Positions 1 through 8,023 of a DNA stretch of 64,000 nucleotides are shown in pieces (within the stretch, counting starts at the first letter, position 1; each line of letters opens with the position of its first letter). The translations under genes were made by a program, and so were the position numbers. The notes under the pieces were generated by a model that made no database searches, was not told where the DNA came from, and was given only the letters and a program-made list of their open reading frames with translations. The stretch comes from an uncultured Lachnoclostridium sp. (GTDB taxonomy: Bacteria > Bacillota > Clostridia > Lachnospirales > Lachnospiraceae), in NCBI GenBank assembly GCA_944381625.1, contig CALWLW010000001.1, forward strand, positions 1 through 64,000. The letters are read 5' to 3'.

Positions 1-76
<76 letters not shown>

Positions 77-125
77 TTAGTTCTGTCTCTTTTTGCACGG
101 CAAATAAAGTTGATTATTATTTAGA

Positions 126-176
126 AGAGATGCTTCGGCCAAGCTTTGTATATTGTAGCCGGCGTCTCTTTTTTTT
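126..176 (+). terminator. Rho-independent terminator of an upstream gene
   Basis: AGAGATGC (126-133) pairs with GCGTCTCT (162-169) with one G-U pair. The stem continues as CGGC/GCCG after a two-base bulge and is followed by a run of eight T. It separates the microsatellite and any gene before it from the cps-type operon. I see no convincing promoter between here and 289; the stretch 177-230 is AT-rich. Confidence 0.75.
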
Positions 177-288
177 CTGGAAAAAATTAGAGTTTATGAC
201 TTGAAAAAGATTTATATATTATAAAACTGCTATGCAATGCTGTTTATAAGACAAATGCAGGACGAGAGGGAGAAAGAAGGAAAGAAGT

Positions 289-1020
289 ATGATTGGAATC
301 ATCGATGTGCACTGCCATATCCTGCCTGGTGTGGACGATGGTGCGGATACCGTGGAGGAAGCCCTGTCCATGCTGAAAAGGGAGTATGAAGATGGGGTGC
401 GTGCCGTCATTTTGACGCCCCATTACCGCAGGAAAATGTTTGAGGCAGACTGGACTGTCCTGGAAGAAAGTTACAAAAGACTCTGCGGAGCGCTAGATGG
501 AAAGAACTGGAAGATGCCCCTTTACCTGGGATGTGAGTATCATGTGGATACCGACATGACAGAGGCATTAAAGAGGAAGGAGCGCCCCGGAATGGCCGGG
601 AGCCGTTATGTTCTGACAGAATTTTCAGGGAAAGCAGAGATTGCCTATATCCGGGAGCGTGCCGGAGCGTTGTTAAGCTGTGGATTCCGTCCTGTTATTG
701 CTCATGTAGAGCGTTGTGACTGCCTGAGGAAAAAAATGGAACAGATAGAAGAACTTGTGGAGATGGGAGTCCGGATACAGGTCAATGCAGGAAGCATCAC
801 CGGTGAAGAGGGATTTGGGACGGCCCGGTTCTGCAGAAAACTCATGAAACGGGATCTGCTGCATTTTGTGGGAACGGACGCTCACGGAATCAGGCGGCGA
901 ACGCCGAATATGGGCGCATGTGCCGCTTATCTGGAGAAAAAGATGGGAACGGAATACGCAAGAAAGATTCTCTGCGAGAATCCGGAAAAAATACTGAAAG
1001 AGGGAGCGAATGAAAAATGA
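289..1020 (+). CDS. cpsB: CpsB/YwqE-type PHP-domain tyrosine phosphatase
   Basis: A metal-dependent protein-tyrosine phosphatase of the PHP (polymerase/histidinol phosphatase) fold, 243 residues, the family's usual size. Metal-binding motifs are in order: DVHCH (6-10), TPHYRR near 43, an AHVERCD segment and a C-terminal GTDAH. In capsule and exopolysaccharide systems this enzyme dephosphorylates the CpsD kinase. The next two genes encode the matching chain-length protein and kinase; the ATGA overlap with the second at 1017 indicates translational coupling. The start has GAAAGAAGG shortly upstream. Function follows from family and neighbours; the polysaccharide it serves is not visible. Confidence 0.9.
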   Translation: MIGIIDVHCHILPGVDDGADTVEEALSMLKREYEDGVRAVILTPHYRRKMFEADWTVLEESYKRLCGALDGKNWKMPLYLGCEYHVDTDMTEALKRKERPGMAGSRYVLTEFSGKAEIAYIRERAGALLSCGFRPVIAHVERCDCLRKKMEQIEELVEMGVRIQVNAGSITGEEGFGTARFCRKLMKRDLLHFVGTDAHGIRRRTPNMGACAAYLEKKMGTEYARKILCENPEKILKEGANEK

Positions 1021-1781
1021 ATCAGGAATTGCAGGAAATGCAGGATATGGAAGAGATCGAGATCGACCTTCTGGACCTTGTCTATTATCTGTGGAAAAAG
1101 GCAGTATGGATTCTCCTGGGAGGTATACTGGCGGCTGTGGCTGCGTCTTCTGCCACAAAGTGGCTGGTTCCGCCCACCTACGTCTCTTCTACGAAAATGT
1201 ATGTGCTGAGCAGGCAGAATGAGGCCGCGCTTACCAGCAGCGACATGCAGCTGAGCAATCTGCTGATCAAAGATTATGTGGAACTGGTGAAGAGCCGTAC
1301 CGTCACGGAAGCGGTTATCGAAGAACTGGGACTGCCGATGACACATGAACAGCTGCTGGGCAAGATCTCTGTCTCCACCCCTTCTGATTCCAGGATCGTT
1401 ACGATCAGCGTGACCGACGAAGATCCCATAGAGGCCAGCCAGATCGCCAATGCCGTCCGGGATATTGCGGCGGTCCATATCCAGCAGGTTATGGAGATAG
1501 AGGCAGTGAATGTGGTGGAAGAGGCAAACATCCCCACAGTGAAAGCGGGACCCAATATTAAGAAAAATGGAATGATAGGGGGCTGTGCCGGATGTATGGT
1601 TGTGGCCGGAGTGTTCCTCCTTCTGTACCTTTTGGACGATACCATAAAAAAGCCGGAGGATGTGGAGCGTTACCTGCATCTGAGCAGCCTGGGCATGATT
1701 CCGCTGGATGCGGATGAAAAAAAGTCCCGGAAAAAGAGAATAAAGCGTCAGTTCAGAATGAATATGGAAGGCGGGAGATAA
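1017..1781 (+). CDS. cpsC: Wzz/CpsC-type polysaccharide chain-length and kinase-activator protein
   Basis: 254 residues with the Wzz architecture: a first membrane helix at about 33-53, an extracytoplasmic alpha/beta region, and a second helix at about 184-206, followed by a short basic cytoplasmic tail. In Gram-positive BY-kinase systems this membrane subunit activates the separate CpsD ATPase and sets polymer length. It overlaps cpsB by four bases and ends one base before the kinase gene, so the three are co-translated. The C-terminal tail, rich in Lys and Arg, probably contacts the kinase (inference). Confidence 0.9.
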   Translation: MNQELQEMQDMEEIEIDLLDLVYYLWKKAVWILLGGILAAVAASSATKWLVPPTYVSSTKMYVLSRQNEAALTSSDMQLSNLLIKDYVELVKSRTVTEAVIEELGLPMTHEQLLGKISVSTPSDSRIVTISVTDEDPIEASQIANAVRDIAAVHIQQVMEIEAVNVVEEANIPTVKAGPNIKKNGMIGGCAGCMVVAGVFLLLYLLDDTIKKPEDVERYLHLSSLGMIPLDADEKKSRKKRIKRQFRMNMEGGR

Positions 1782-1782
1782 T

Positions 1783-2481
1783 ATGAGAACGGCGACGATT
1801 TCTTCGAAAATTATACAGAAAGAATATCAAAGCGCAGAAGCGTATAAGTCACTCCGCACCAATATACAATTCTGCGGCGGCGACAAAAAAGTGCTGGTAT
1901 TCACCAGCTGTACTCCAAATGAAGGGAAGAGTTCCATTACCATGAACCTGGCATGTTCCATGGCTGCAGCAGGCAAGAGAGTTCTGCTGATCGACGCGGA
2001 CCTGAGAAAATCTGTCATATGGGGCAAGGTTACCGTGAAGGAGGAGACAAAGGGGCTGAGCCACTATCTGTCCAGGCAGGCGCCGCTGAAAGAGGTTATC
2101 TGCGGGACGAACGTAAAAAATATGTACCTGATCCTGCCCGGGCCGGTGCCGCCCAATCCGGCAGAACTGCTGGGCAACGCATTGTTTGAGAGCATGCTTG
2201 ATACCCTGCGGGATATATATGATTATATATTCATAGATTCGCCGCCGTTGGGAAGCGTGATCGACAGTGCGATCATAGCGGGAAAATGCGATGGATCTGT
2301 GTTGGTGGTGGAATCAGGCGCGATCAGCAGAAGATTTGTACTGACTGTAAAACGTCAGCTGGAAAAGGCAGGCTGCCCCATTCTGGGAGTGGTGCTGAAT
2401 AAGGTAAACCTGCAAAAACAGGGCTATTACGGCAAGTATTATGGAAAATACTATGGGAAATATTATGGAGAGACCAGATAA
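1783..2481 (+). CDS. cpsD: CpsD/CapB-type BY tyrosine kinase
   Basis: A bacterial tyrosine kinase of the P-loop ATPase type, 232 residues. The Walker A motif is TPNEGKSS, A' is LLIDADLRKS and Walker B is FIDSPP. The C-terminus is a tyrosine cluster made of repeated GKYY units, the usual autophosphorylation tail. The tail is encoded by near-identical 12-base repeats at about 2424-2471, so its length could vary by slippage without frameshift. It pairs with the CpsB phosphatase and CpsC activator upstream. No glycosyltransferase or polymerase gene follows; the next gene is on the other strand. Confidence 0.92.
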   Translation: MRTATISSKIIQKEYQSAEAYKSLRTNIQFCGGDKKVLVFTSCTPNEGKSSITMNLACSMAAAGKRVLLIDADLRKSVIWGKVTVKEETKGLSHYLSRQAPLKEVICGTNVKNMYLILPGPVPPNPAELLGNALFESMLDTLRDIYDYIFIDSPPLGSVIDSAIIAGKCDGSVLVVESGAISRRFVLTVKRQLEKAGCPILGVVLNKVNLQKQGYYGKYYGKYYGKYYGETR

Positions 2482-2571
2482 CCGCACTATCTGGCCTCTT
2501 CTACATCATTTGTAGCAGACGGACGAACACCACCGGGTTAAAATAAGCATACAACAAGGCGGCCAAAGACG

Positions 2572-3243
2572 CTACAGGGTCTCGGAGGTGCACAGTTTCG
2601 CCAGGGCAGACAGATCCTGCACAAATATTTTCCCGCGGCCGGTGGAGATGACGGCTCTTTTCCTGAGCTCGCCCAGTCCCCGTGTGATCTGTACGCGGCT
2701 TAAGCCCAGCATGTCGGCCAGGTCCTCCTGGGTGATATCCACGGTACATGCGCTGTGGGACGCCTGCCCGGAGGCCAGCAGATACAGAAGGTTGCAGAGC
2801 TTCACCAGCGAAGAATTGTATTCCTGGTGGACGGTCTCGAAAAGGAAGAGATTCACATACATGGAATACCAGTTGACCACCTGTTCACTCAGTGCCCGGT
2901 TGGATTCAAACATGGTCCGGAACTGTGTCCTGGTGAATTCCAGGACGCTTACGTCGGACAGGGCGGAGGTGCTCAGGGACAGTTCGATTTTATAATCGGA
3001 CTGATGGTAGCCGGGAAATACTGTGCCGGCTCCGTGGAAGCTGATGATCTTCCTGCGTCCGCTTTCATGGTCGGCGTAGTGGATCACCGACCCGGAAACG
3101 ATATAGTGGATAGCTTCGTGGGGTTGCCCCGGTTTCCAGATCACCTCTCCTTTGTGAAAGGTCTTACAGGTATGGGGCATGGAAAGAAAATACTCATAAA
3201 ACTGCCGGAAATCATCTGCGAAAACATAGCGGGGAGTCAGCAT
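2572..3243 (-). CDS. Crp/Fnr-family transcriptional regulator
   Basis: 223 residues: an N-terminal cyclic-nucleotide-binding-like beta-roll (about 20-130), a dimer helix, then a winged helix-turn-helix (about 165-215) with a recognition segment around LADMLGLSRVQITRGL. The ligand is unknown; there is no N-terminal Cys cluster of the oxygen-sensing Fnr type. The start has GAGGTGA four bases upstream. It is divergent from the TIGR04076-HMA gene, and the shared intergenic region has a large nested inverted repeat, so self-regulation and control of that gene are likely (inference). Confidence 0.85.
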   Translation of the reverse strand: MLTPRYVFADDFRQFYEYFLSMPHTCKTFHKGEVIWKPGQPHEAIHYIVSGSVIHYADHESGRRKIISFHGAGTVFPGYHQSDYKIELSLSTSALSDVSVLEFTRTQFRTMFESNRALSEQVVNWYSMYVNLFLFETVHQEYNSSLVKLCNLLYLLASGQASHSACTVDITQEDLADMLGLSRVQITRGLGELRKRAVISTGRGKIFVQDLSALAKLCTSETL

Positions 3244-3275
3244 GGCGTCACCTCGTAATTGGAAGATTCATCATC

Positions 3276-3351
3276 TATCATGAAAGTCAGATGTCTTCGC
3301 GCCAGGCACTCTGACATCTGCCGATCGGCACCGTACGGGACTTTCATGATA
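3276..3351. promoter_or_regulatory. Nested inverted repeats in a divergent intergenic region
   Basis: TATCATGAAAGTC (3276-3288) and GACTTTCATGATA (3339-3351) are perfect 13-base inverted arms. Inside them CAGATGTC (3288-3295) pairs with GACATCTG (3313-3320), followed by the 10-base palindrome GCCGATCGGC (3320-3329). Each outer arm puts the same ATGATA-type AT box in front of one of the two divergent genes. This suits a shared operator or symmetric promoter control, possibly by the adjacent Crp-family protein; no site is proven. Confidence 0.6.
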
Positions 3352-3401
3352 AATTGTACCGCCAAACAAAAATTTTTTCAATCGGGAATGGAGGAGAAAA
3401 C

Positions 3402-3986
3402 ATGCAGCATAAAGTAAAGATGACGGTGATCGATAAGAAACTGTACCCGGAACTGCAGGCTCAGTACTGTGCAGATCCCAACGCAGGAGCCTGTCCCTGT
3501 TATCAGGTGGGGGATGAGTTTGTGTTTGAGCGTTACCAGACAGCCGATGATTTCTGGCACATGGGTGTGAATACGCTCAGGCAGGCCGCAGGCGTTCCGG
3601 AGCAGACCGCGGGAGGCCCTGATATGCCCCATTGTTCAGAGGCGTGGGACGCGGTGGCCAGATATATTTATACCGGACTGCAGGGCGGTTCCATCATGCG
3701 CGGCTGGATGAACGATGAACGGGTCATGATCACCTGCTGCTCCGACGGAACCAGGCCGGTGATCTTCAAGCTTGAGAGGATGGATTATAAAGTCTTATAT
3801 ATCGGCGGCATTGCCTGTGAAGCCTGCCGGGATAGAATCCGTCAGGCGCTTAAAGCGCTGGACGGCGTGAAAAACGTGGTATTCCGGGAAGCGTTTACAG
3901 AGGTATATCTGGAGACAGAAGTGGAGGACACCCGGCTGAGGGCAGCCGTGGAAGAACTGGGATATTCCGTGGAAAAGATTGATTGA
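3402..3986 (+). CDS. TIGR04076-family protein fused to an HMA metal-binding domain
   Basis: 194 residues. The first ~127 match the TIGR04076 pattern: a VKMTVIDK start, CPCYQVGDEF, a CSEAWD segment and a closing CCSDGTRPVIFKLERM. Residues 128-194 form a heavy-metal-associated ferredoxin-like domain with GIACEAC (Cys139, Cys142) in place of the usual GMTCxxC, and an ELGY end. The TIGR04076 function is unknown. The fusion suggests binding of copper or another soft metal (inference). ATG 3402 is chosen over an earlier in-frame codon at 3354 because GGAGGAG lies just ahead. A terminator follows and a PerR gene lies downstream. Confidence 0.75.
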   Translation: MQHKVKMTVIDKKLYPELQAQYCADPNAGACPCYQVGDEFVFERYQTADDFWHMGVNTLRQAAGVPEQTAGGPDMPHCSEAWDAVARYIYTGLQGGSIMRGWMNDERVMITCCSDGTRPVIFKLERMDYKVLYIGGIACEACRDRIRQALKALDGVKNVVFREAFTEVYLETEVEDTRLRAAVEELGYSVEKID

Positions 3987-4035
3987 GCCCCATGTGAACG
4001 CAGAGCCAGGGCAGATGCGAAGAACCGGTATATGG

Positions 4036-4075
4036 AAGAGTCTGGGAGGAAATGAAAATTCCAGACTCTTTTTTC
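4036..4075 (+). terminator. Rho-independent terminator
   Basis: AAGAGTCTGG (4036-4045) and CCAGACTCTT (4061-4070) form a perfect 10-base stem with a 15-base loop and a T-rich tail. It ends the TIGR04076-HMA transcript one base before the -35 box of the next promoter. Confidence 0.85.
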
Positions 4076-4104
4076 TTGACAAAAATGATAAGAATGATTA
4101 TAAT
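4076..4104 (+). promoter_or_regulatory. Consensus sigma-A promoter of perR
   Basis: TTGACA (4076-4081), a 17-base spacer and TATAAT (4099-4104) match the vegetative promoter consensus exactly. Transcription should start near 4111, giving a leader of only about 20 bases. Confidence 0.85.
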
Positions 4105-4108
4105 AATT

Positions 4109-4123
4109 TTAGAATAATTCTAA
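4109..4123. promoter_or_regulatory. PerR-box-like operator over the start site
   Basis: TTAGAATAATTCTAA is a perfect 7-1-7 inverted repeat that fits the Per-box form (TTATAATNATTATAA type). An overlapping imperfect copy begins at 4098 across the -10 box. The placement over the predicted start site predicts autorepression by the encoded regulator. Confidence 0.75.
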
Positions 4124-4130
4124 AAAAGTG

Positions 4131-4517
4131 ATGTGTATGACAAAATACGAGAGAGAGATTTACAGGCTGATTACCGAGTCCACCGGCCACATGAGTGCGG
4201 AACAGGTATTTCATGAAGTGAAAAATATATATCCGTCTGTTTCCCTTGCCACCATATACAATAATCTGAACAAACTGAGCGACGCGGGGATGATCCGGAA
4301 GATTTCGGTGGAGGGAAGCCCGGACCGGTACGACCGGCCTGCGAAGCATGACCATATGGTATGCAGGAGGTGCGGGAAGCTGATGGACGTCCAGTTCAGG
4401 GATCTGACGGACGTGCTGAAAAGCCAGATGAACGAAGAATTCCTTTTCTATGATCTGAAAGTGTATTACATCTGCCCGAAGTGCAGGAGAAAGGAAGAGG
4501 ATGGTACAGTCCGGTAA
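4131..4517 (+). CDS. perR: Fur-family peroxide/metal regulator, PerR-like
   Basis: 128 residues. A short winged helix (the LATIYNNLNKLSDAGMI segment) is followed by the Fur dimer domain. RYD then KHDH correspond to the PerR regulatory-metal residues Asp85, His91 and His93; Fur proteins usually have Glu at the first position. CRRC and CPKC would form the structural Zn(Cys)4 site. The N-terminus is shorter than in Bacillus PerR. ATG 4131, ATG 4137 and GTG 4128 are all possible; none has a good ribosome site. Its own operator and the rubrerythrin gene downstream support a peroxide-response role. Confidence 0.82.
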   Translation: MCMTKYEREIYRLITESTGHMSAEQVFHEVKNIYPSVSLATIYNNLNKLSDAGMIRKISVEGSPDRYDRPAKHDHMVCRRCGKLMDVQFRDLTDVLKSQMNEEFLFYDLKVYYICPKCRRKEEDGTVR

Positions 4518-4670
4518 GGCCGGAGGCTATATGCCGCCACAGGAGCGGCAGTATCATAGATAATTTACAGAAGAAAGGAGAACGCAAATGAAATAGTCTG
4601 CCGGTGAGAGGTTACCTCTAAGCAACTGATACCATACAATGAAAAACAAGAAGAAGGAGAGAAAAACAAC

Positions 4671-5207
4671 ATGAGCAAATACGCAGGAACACAGACAGAA
4701 AAGAACCTGGAGGCAGCATTCGCAGGAGAATCCCAGGCACGCAACAAATACACTTATTTTGCATCTGTAGCGAAAAAGGAAGGGTATGAGCAGATCGCGG
4801 CCCTGTTCCAGAAAACTGCTGACAACGAGAAAGAGCATGCAAAGATGTGGTTCAAGGAGATGAACGGCATCGGAGACACCGCACAGAATCTGCTCCACGC
4901 GGCAGAGGGCGAGAACTATGAGTGGACCGATATGTACGACGGATTCGCAAAGACCGCGGAAGAAGAAGGCTTTCCGGAGCTGGCGGCCAAATTCCGTCTG
5001 GTAGCGGCCATTGAGAAGCACCACGAGGAGCGTTACCGCGCACTGCTTCACAACGTGGAGATGGCGGAAGTATTCGCCAAGAGCGAAGTCAAAGTATGGG
5101 AATGCCGCAACTGCGGCCATATCATCGTAGGCACCTCCGCGCCGGAGATCTGCCCCACCTGCGCTCATCCCCAGAGCTACTTTGAGATCCACTGCGAGAA
5201 CTATTAA
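4671..5207 (+). CDS. rbr: Rubrerythrin
   Basis: A non-haem di-iron peroxidase that reduces hydrogen peroxide in anaerobes, 178 residues. The ferritin-like four-helix domain (1-140) carries two ExxH-type iron motifs: the NEKEH segment after GESQARNKY, and [10 protein letters not shown]. The C-terminal rubredoxin-like domain has CRNCGH and CPTCAHPQ. The ribosome site AAGGAGAG is just ahead of the ATG. It lies directly after perR, the usual regulator of such genes. The 150-base gap between them holds a weak hairpin (TGCCGC/GCGGCA near 4531-4551) and a two-codon ORF. Confidence 0.95.
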   Translation: MSKYAGTQTEKNLEAAFAGESQARNKYTYFASVAKKEGYEQIAALFQKTADNEKEHAKMWFKEMNGIGDTAQNLLHAAEGENYEWTDMYDGFAKTAEEEGFPELAAKFRLVAAIEKHHEERYRALLHNVEMAEVFAKSEVKVWECRNCGHIIVGTSAPEICPTCAHPQSYFEIHCENY

Positions 5208-5290
5208 TTCCGTATCCCGCGCAGGTATGTCCGCTGGATTGCCGCCGGCGGGAATGAAAAGAAATAATGGCCGTCCATAGGAGACGGTAA

Positions 5291-5340
5291 GGGACGCCGC
5301 AAAATCATCGAGCAGATGATGGAGCGGCGTCCCGTTTTTA
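5291..5340 (+). terminator. Terminator between convergent rbr and prs
   Basis: GGGACGCCGC (5291-5300) pairs perfectly with GCGGCGTCCC (5324-5333), followed by GTTTTTA. The tail runs into the stop codon of the minus-strand prs gene. The stem may also slow readthrough from prs. Confidence 0.8.
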
Positions 5341-6531
5341 ATCGATATTCTGAAGCCTGGACGCGGTTTCCCGTTTTTCCAGCAGCGCATGGATCCGCTC
5401 GGTGGGATCGTTTACATGCTCCGTGGAGGTGTCGTGATTGATACAGTCGATGATGGCGGCCAGGAATTTGGTCATGTTGGCTTCCACATACCAGGGGCGG
5501 GAGAGCAGCTCCGGCGGCAGGTAGGTCAGGTTCGTGGTCACCACGCGGTTGATGTAGCCTTTCTCATAATACTCGTCGAATTTTTCCAGACCGTCGGTGA
5601 AAAGGCCGAACGAGGTGCATACGAAGACCCGTTTCGCGCCCCGGTTCTTGATCTGGCGGGCCACGTCCAGCATGCTTTCTCCGGAAGAGATCATATCATC
5701 GATGATGATGACGTCTTTGCCGTTCAGGTCGTCGCCTAAAAATTCATGAGCGACGATGGGGTTCTTTCCGTTTACAATCCGTGAATAATCCCGGCGTTTG
5801 TAGAACATACCCATCTCCACGCCCAGCACGCCGGCGAAATAGACGGCGCGTTCCATGGCTCCCTCATCCGGACTGATAACCATCAGATGCTCCTTGTCCA
5901 GCTTCAGATCCGGTTCCGCGCGCAGAAGCCCCCGGATAAACTGATAGGGAGGATTAAAACTGTCGAATCCATAGAGGGGGATGGCATTGCAGACGCGGGG
6001 GTCATGGGCGTCAAAGGTAATGATGTTGGATACGCCCATATCCACCAGCTCCTGAAGGGCGAAAGCACAATCCAGAGATTCCCGCTGGCTTCTTTTGTGC
6101 TGGCGGCTTTCATACAGGAACGGCATGATCACATTGATCCTGCGGGCTTTTCCATTGGCGGCGGAGATGATTCGCTTCAGATCCTGATAGTGGTCGTCGG
6201 GGGACATGTGGTTTTCATGACCGCAGACGGTGTAGGTCAGGCTGTAATTGGTGACGTCCGCCATGATGAAGAGGTCGACGCCCCGCACGGAATCGTACAG
6301 GATGCCTTTGGCTTCCCCTGTGCCGAACCGGGGGCAGGAGCTGCGGACGAGATAGCTGTTTTCGTGGTAACCCTGGAAACTGGGGATATCCTGGAATCCC
6401 TGATTGGAATTCTGACGGAATTCTGCCAGAAACCGGTCCACGTCCTCTGCCAGACCGCGGCACCCTTCCAGGGCGGCCACTTTCAGCGGCGCGATGGGCA
6501 GAATATTTTCATAGGAAAAATGATTGGACAT
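5338..6531 (-). CDS. prs: Ribose-phosphate pyrophosphokinase (PRPP synthetase)
   Basis: Makes PRPP from ribose 5-phosphate and ATP for nucleotide, His and Trp synthesis. At 397 residues it is about 80 longer than classical class I enzymes (~315), with extra N-terminal sequence and a longer middle. Recognisable parts are the flexible-loop region YESRQHKRSQRES, the catalytic FDAHDP segment and the PRPP-binding loop DVIIIDDMISSGESM. I recognise this long form from related Clostridia. GGAGGA lies ahead of the ATG. It is a single gene with its own promoter, divergent from the radical SAM gene. Confidence 0.9.
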   Translation of the reverse strand: MSNHFSYENILPIAPLKVAALEGCRGLAEDVDRFLAEFRQNSNQGFQDIPSFQGYHENSYLVRSSCPRFGTGEAKGILYDSVRGVDLFIMADVTNYSLTYTVCGHENHMSPDDHYQDLKRIISAANGKARRINVIMPFLYESRQHKRSQRESLDCAFALQELVDMGVSNIITFDAHDPRVCNAIPLYGFDSFNPPYQFIRGLLRAEPDLKLDKEHLMVISPDEGAMERAVYFAGVLGVEMGMFYKRRDYSRIVNGKNPIVAHEFLGDDLNGKDVIIIDDMISSGESMLDVARQIKNRGAKRVFVCTSFGLFTDGLEKFDEYYEKGYINRVVTTNLTYLPPELLSRPWYVEANMTKFLAAIIDCINHDTSTEHVNDPTERIHALLEKRETASRLQNID

Positions 6532-6586
6532 AAAATCCTCCTGTCATTGGTGAACAGCGCCGCTTTCCGGCACTGAGTATACTATA

Positions 6587-6616
6587 TTTATACCATCAGA
6601 AGGGAAAGGCAGTCAA
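6587..6616 (-). promoter_or_regulatory. Candidate prs promoter
   Basis: On the minus strand TTGACT (6616-6611), an 18-base spacer and TATAAA (6592-6587) fit a sigma-A promoter about 55 bases ahead of prs. Confidence 0.5.
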
Positions 6617-6632
6617 CCCGTATATGGGAAGA

Positions 6633-6661
6633 TTGCATTTTCATTGCAAATTTAGTATAGT
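6633..6661 (+). promoter_or_regulatory. Candidate promoter of the radical SAM-der-plsY-gpsA operon
   Basis: TTGCAT (6633-6638), 17 bases, TATAGT (6656-6661). An inverted repeat TTGCA/TGCAA at 6633-6649 overlaps the -35 box. Confidence 0.5.
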
Positions 6662-6693
6662 AAGAACAGAAGAAAGAGACAAGGATGAAGAAT

Positions 6694-7995
6694 ATGGAAC
6701 AGAGAATTTCAGCCGTAGTGCCGGGAAGCATTGCGGAAGAGCTGGAGATAGAAGCCGGGGACATACTGGTCTCCGTGAACGGACAGGAGCCGGAGGACGT
6801 GTTCGATTACCGGTACCTGATCAATGAGGAAGAACTGGTGGTGCTGGTCCGCAAGCCGGACGGCGAGGAATGGGAGCTGGAGATAGAGAAAGAATATGAG
6901 GACGATCTGGGGCTGGAGTTCGAGAACGGCCTGATGGACGAGTACCGTTCCTGCAGGAATAAATGTATTTTCTGCTTTATCGACCAGCTTCCAGGAGGGA
7001 TGCGGGAGACGCTGTACTTCAAAGACGACGATTCCCGGCTGTCGTTTCTGCAGGGGAATTATCTGACGCTGACCAATATGAATGACCATGATATTGGGCG
7101 GATTATCAAATACAAACTGTCCCCCATCAATATTTCTTTTCATACCACGAACCCCAAGCTGCGCTGTCAGATGCTCCACAACCGGTTTGCCGGGGAGTTA
7201 TTTGACAAGGTCCGCAGGCTGAAAGAAGCGGGAATTGAGATGAACGGGCAGATCGTGCTGTGCAAAGGGGTCAACGACGGGGAAGAACTGGAGCGCTCCA
7301 TCCGTGACCTGACCGGATATCTGCCGCAGCTTCAGAGTGTATCGGTGGTGCCGGTGGGACTGACCAGATATCGTGACGGCCTGTATCCGCTGGAACCGTT
7401 CGGACGGGAAGACGCCCTGAAGGTGCTGGAGTGCATCCACAGATGGCAGAAATACTGCCTGGAAACGTACGGGACCCATTTCATCCACGCGGGCGACGAG
7501 TGGTATCTGCTGGCGGGAGAACCCATGCCCGGCGAGGAAGCGTACGACGGCTACCTGCAGCTGGAGAACGGCGTGGGGATGGTGCGGCTTCTGGAAGAAG
7601 AGGTGAAAGCCGGACTGGACGCGCTGCCGGGAGACGGCCGTACCAGGAAGGTTACCATTGCCACGGGGATGCTGGCGGCGCCGATCCTGGAAACCCATGC
7701 GGGCAGGGTCCGGGAAAAATTCCCCCAGGTGGATATCCAGATAGTTCCCATTGAAAACCGGTTCTTCGGGGAACGGATCACGGTGGCAGGGCTTCTGACA
7801 GGACAGGATCTGGCAGAGCAGTTAAAAGGCAGAGATCTGGGCGGCAGAGTCCTGATCACAGAGAATATGTTAAGAGACGGGGAGCATGTGTTCCTGGACG
7901 ACATGACCGTGGAAGATCTGGAAAAAACTTTACAAATCAAAGTATCCATAGTAAAATCAGGCGGAAATGACCTGATACAGAGCATCTTAGAGTAA
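6694..7995 (+). CDS. Radical SAM / DUF512 PDZ-like iron-sulfur protein
   Basis: About 433 residues in three parts: an N-terminal PDZ-like domain (VVPGSIAEELEIEAGD), a radical SAM-like core with the variant cluster motif CRNKCIFCFIDQLP, and a C-terminal DUF512 region. This is the TIGR03279 group; its reaction is not known. It begins a tight block with der, plsY and gpsA, an order common in Clostridia. ATG 6694 is preferred to ATG 6685 because AAGGA is eight bases ahead; with 6685 the protein is three residues longer. Confidence 0.85.
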   Translation: MEQRISAVVPGSIAEELEIEAGDILVSVNGQEPEDVFDYRYLINEEELVVLVRKPDGEEWELEIEKEYEDDLGLEFENGLMDEYRSCRNKCIFCFIDQLPGGMRETLYFKDDDSRLSFLQGNYLTLTNMNDHDIGRIIKYKLSPINISFHTTNPKLRCQMLHNRFAGELFDKVRRLKEAGIEMNGQIVLCKGVNDGEELERSIRDLTGYLPQLQSVSVVPVGLTRYRDGLYPLEPFGREDALKVLECIHRWQKYCLETYGTHFIHAGDEWYLLAGEPMPGEEAYDGYLQLENGVGMVRLLEEEVKAGLDALPGDGRTRKVTIATGMLAAPILETHAGRVREKFPQVDIQIVPIENRFFGERITVAGLLTGQDLAEQLKGRDLGGRVLITENMLRDGEHVFLDDMTVEDLEKTLQIKVSIVKSGGNDLIQSILE

Positions 7996-8023
7996 TTTAC
8001 ACACAATAGAAATGAGGTAACAC

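Noticed and set aside
927..1679. A 250-residue minus-strand frame
   Set aside because: Antisense to cpsB/cpsC, which carry clear motifs and overlap in a coupled manner.
3354..3401. Start of the TIGR04076-HMA gene at 3354
   Set aside because: That codon adjoins the inverted-repeat arm and lacks a ribosome site, whereas ATG 3402 follows GGAGGAG directly.
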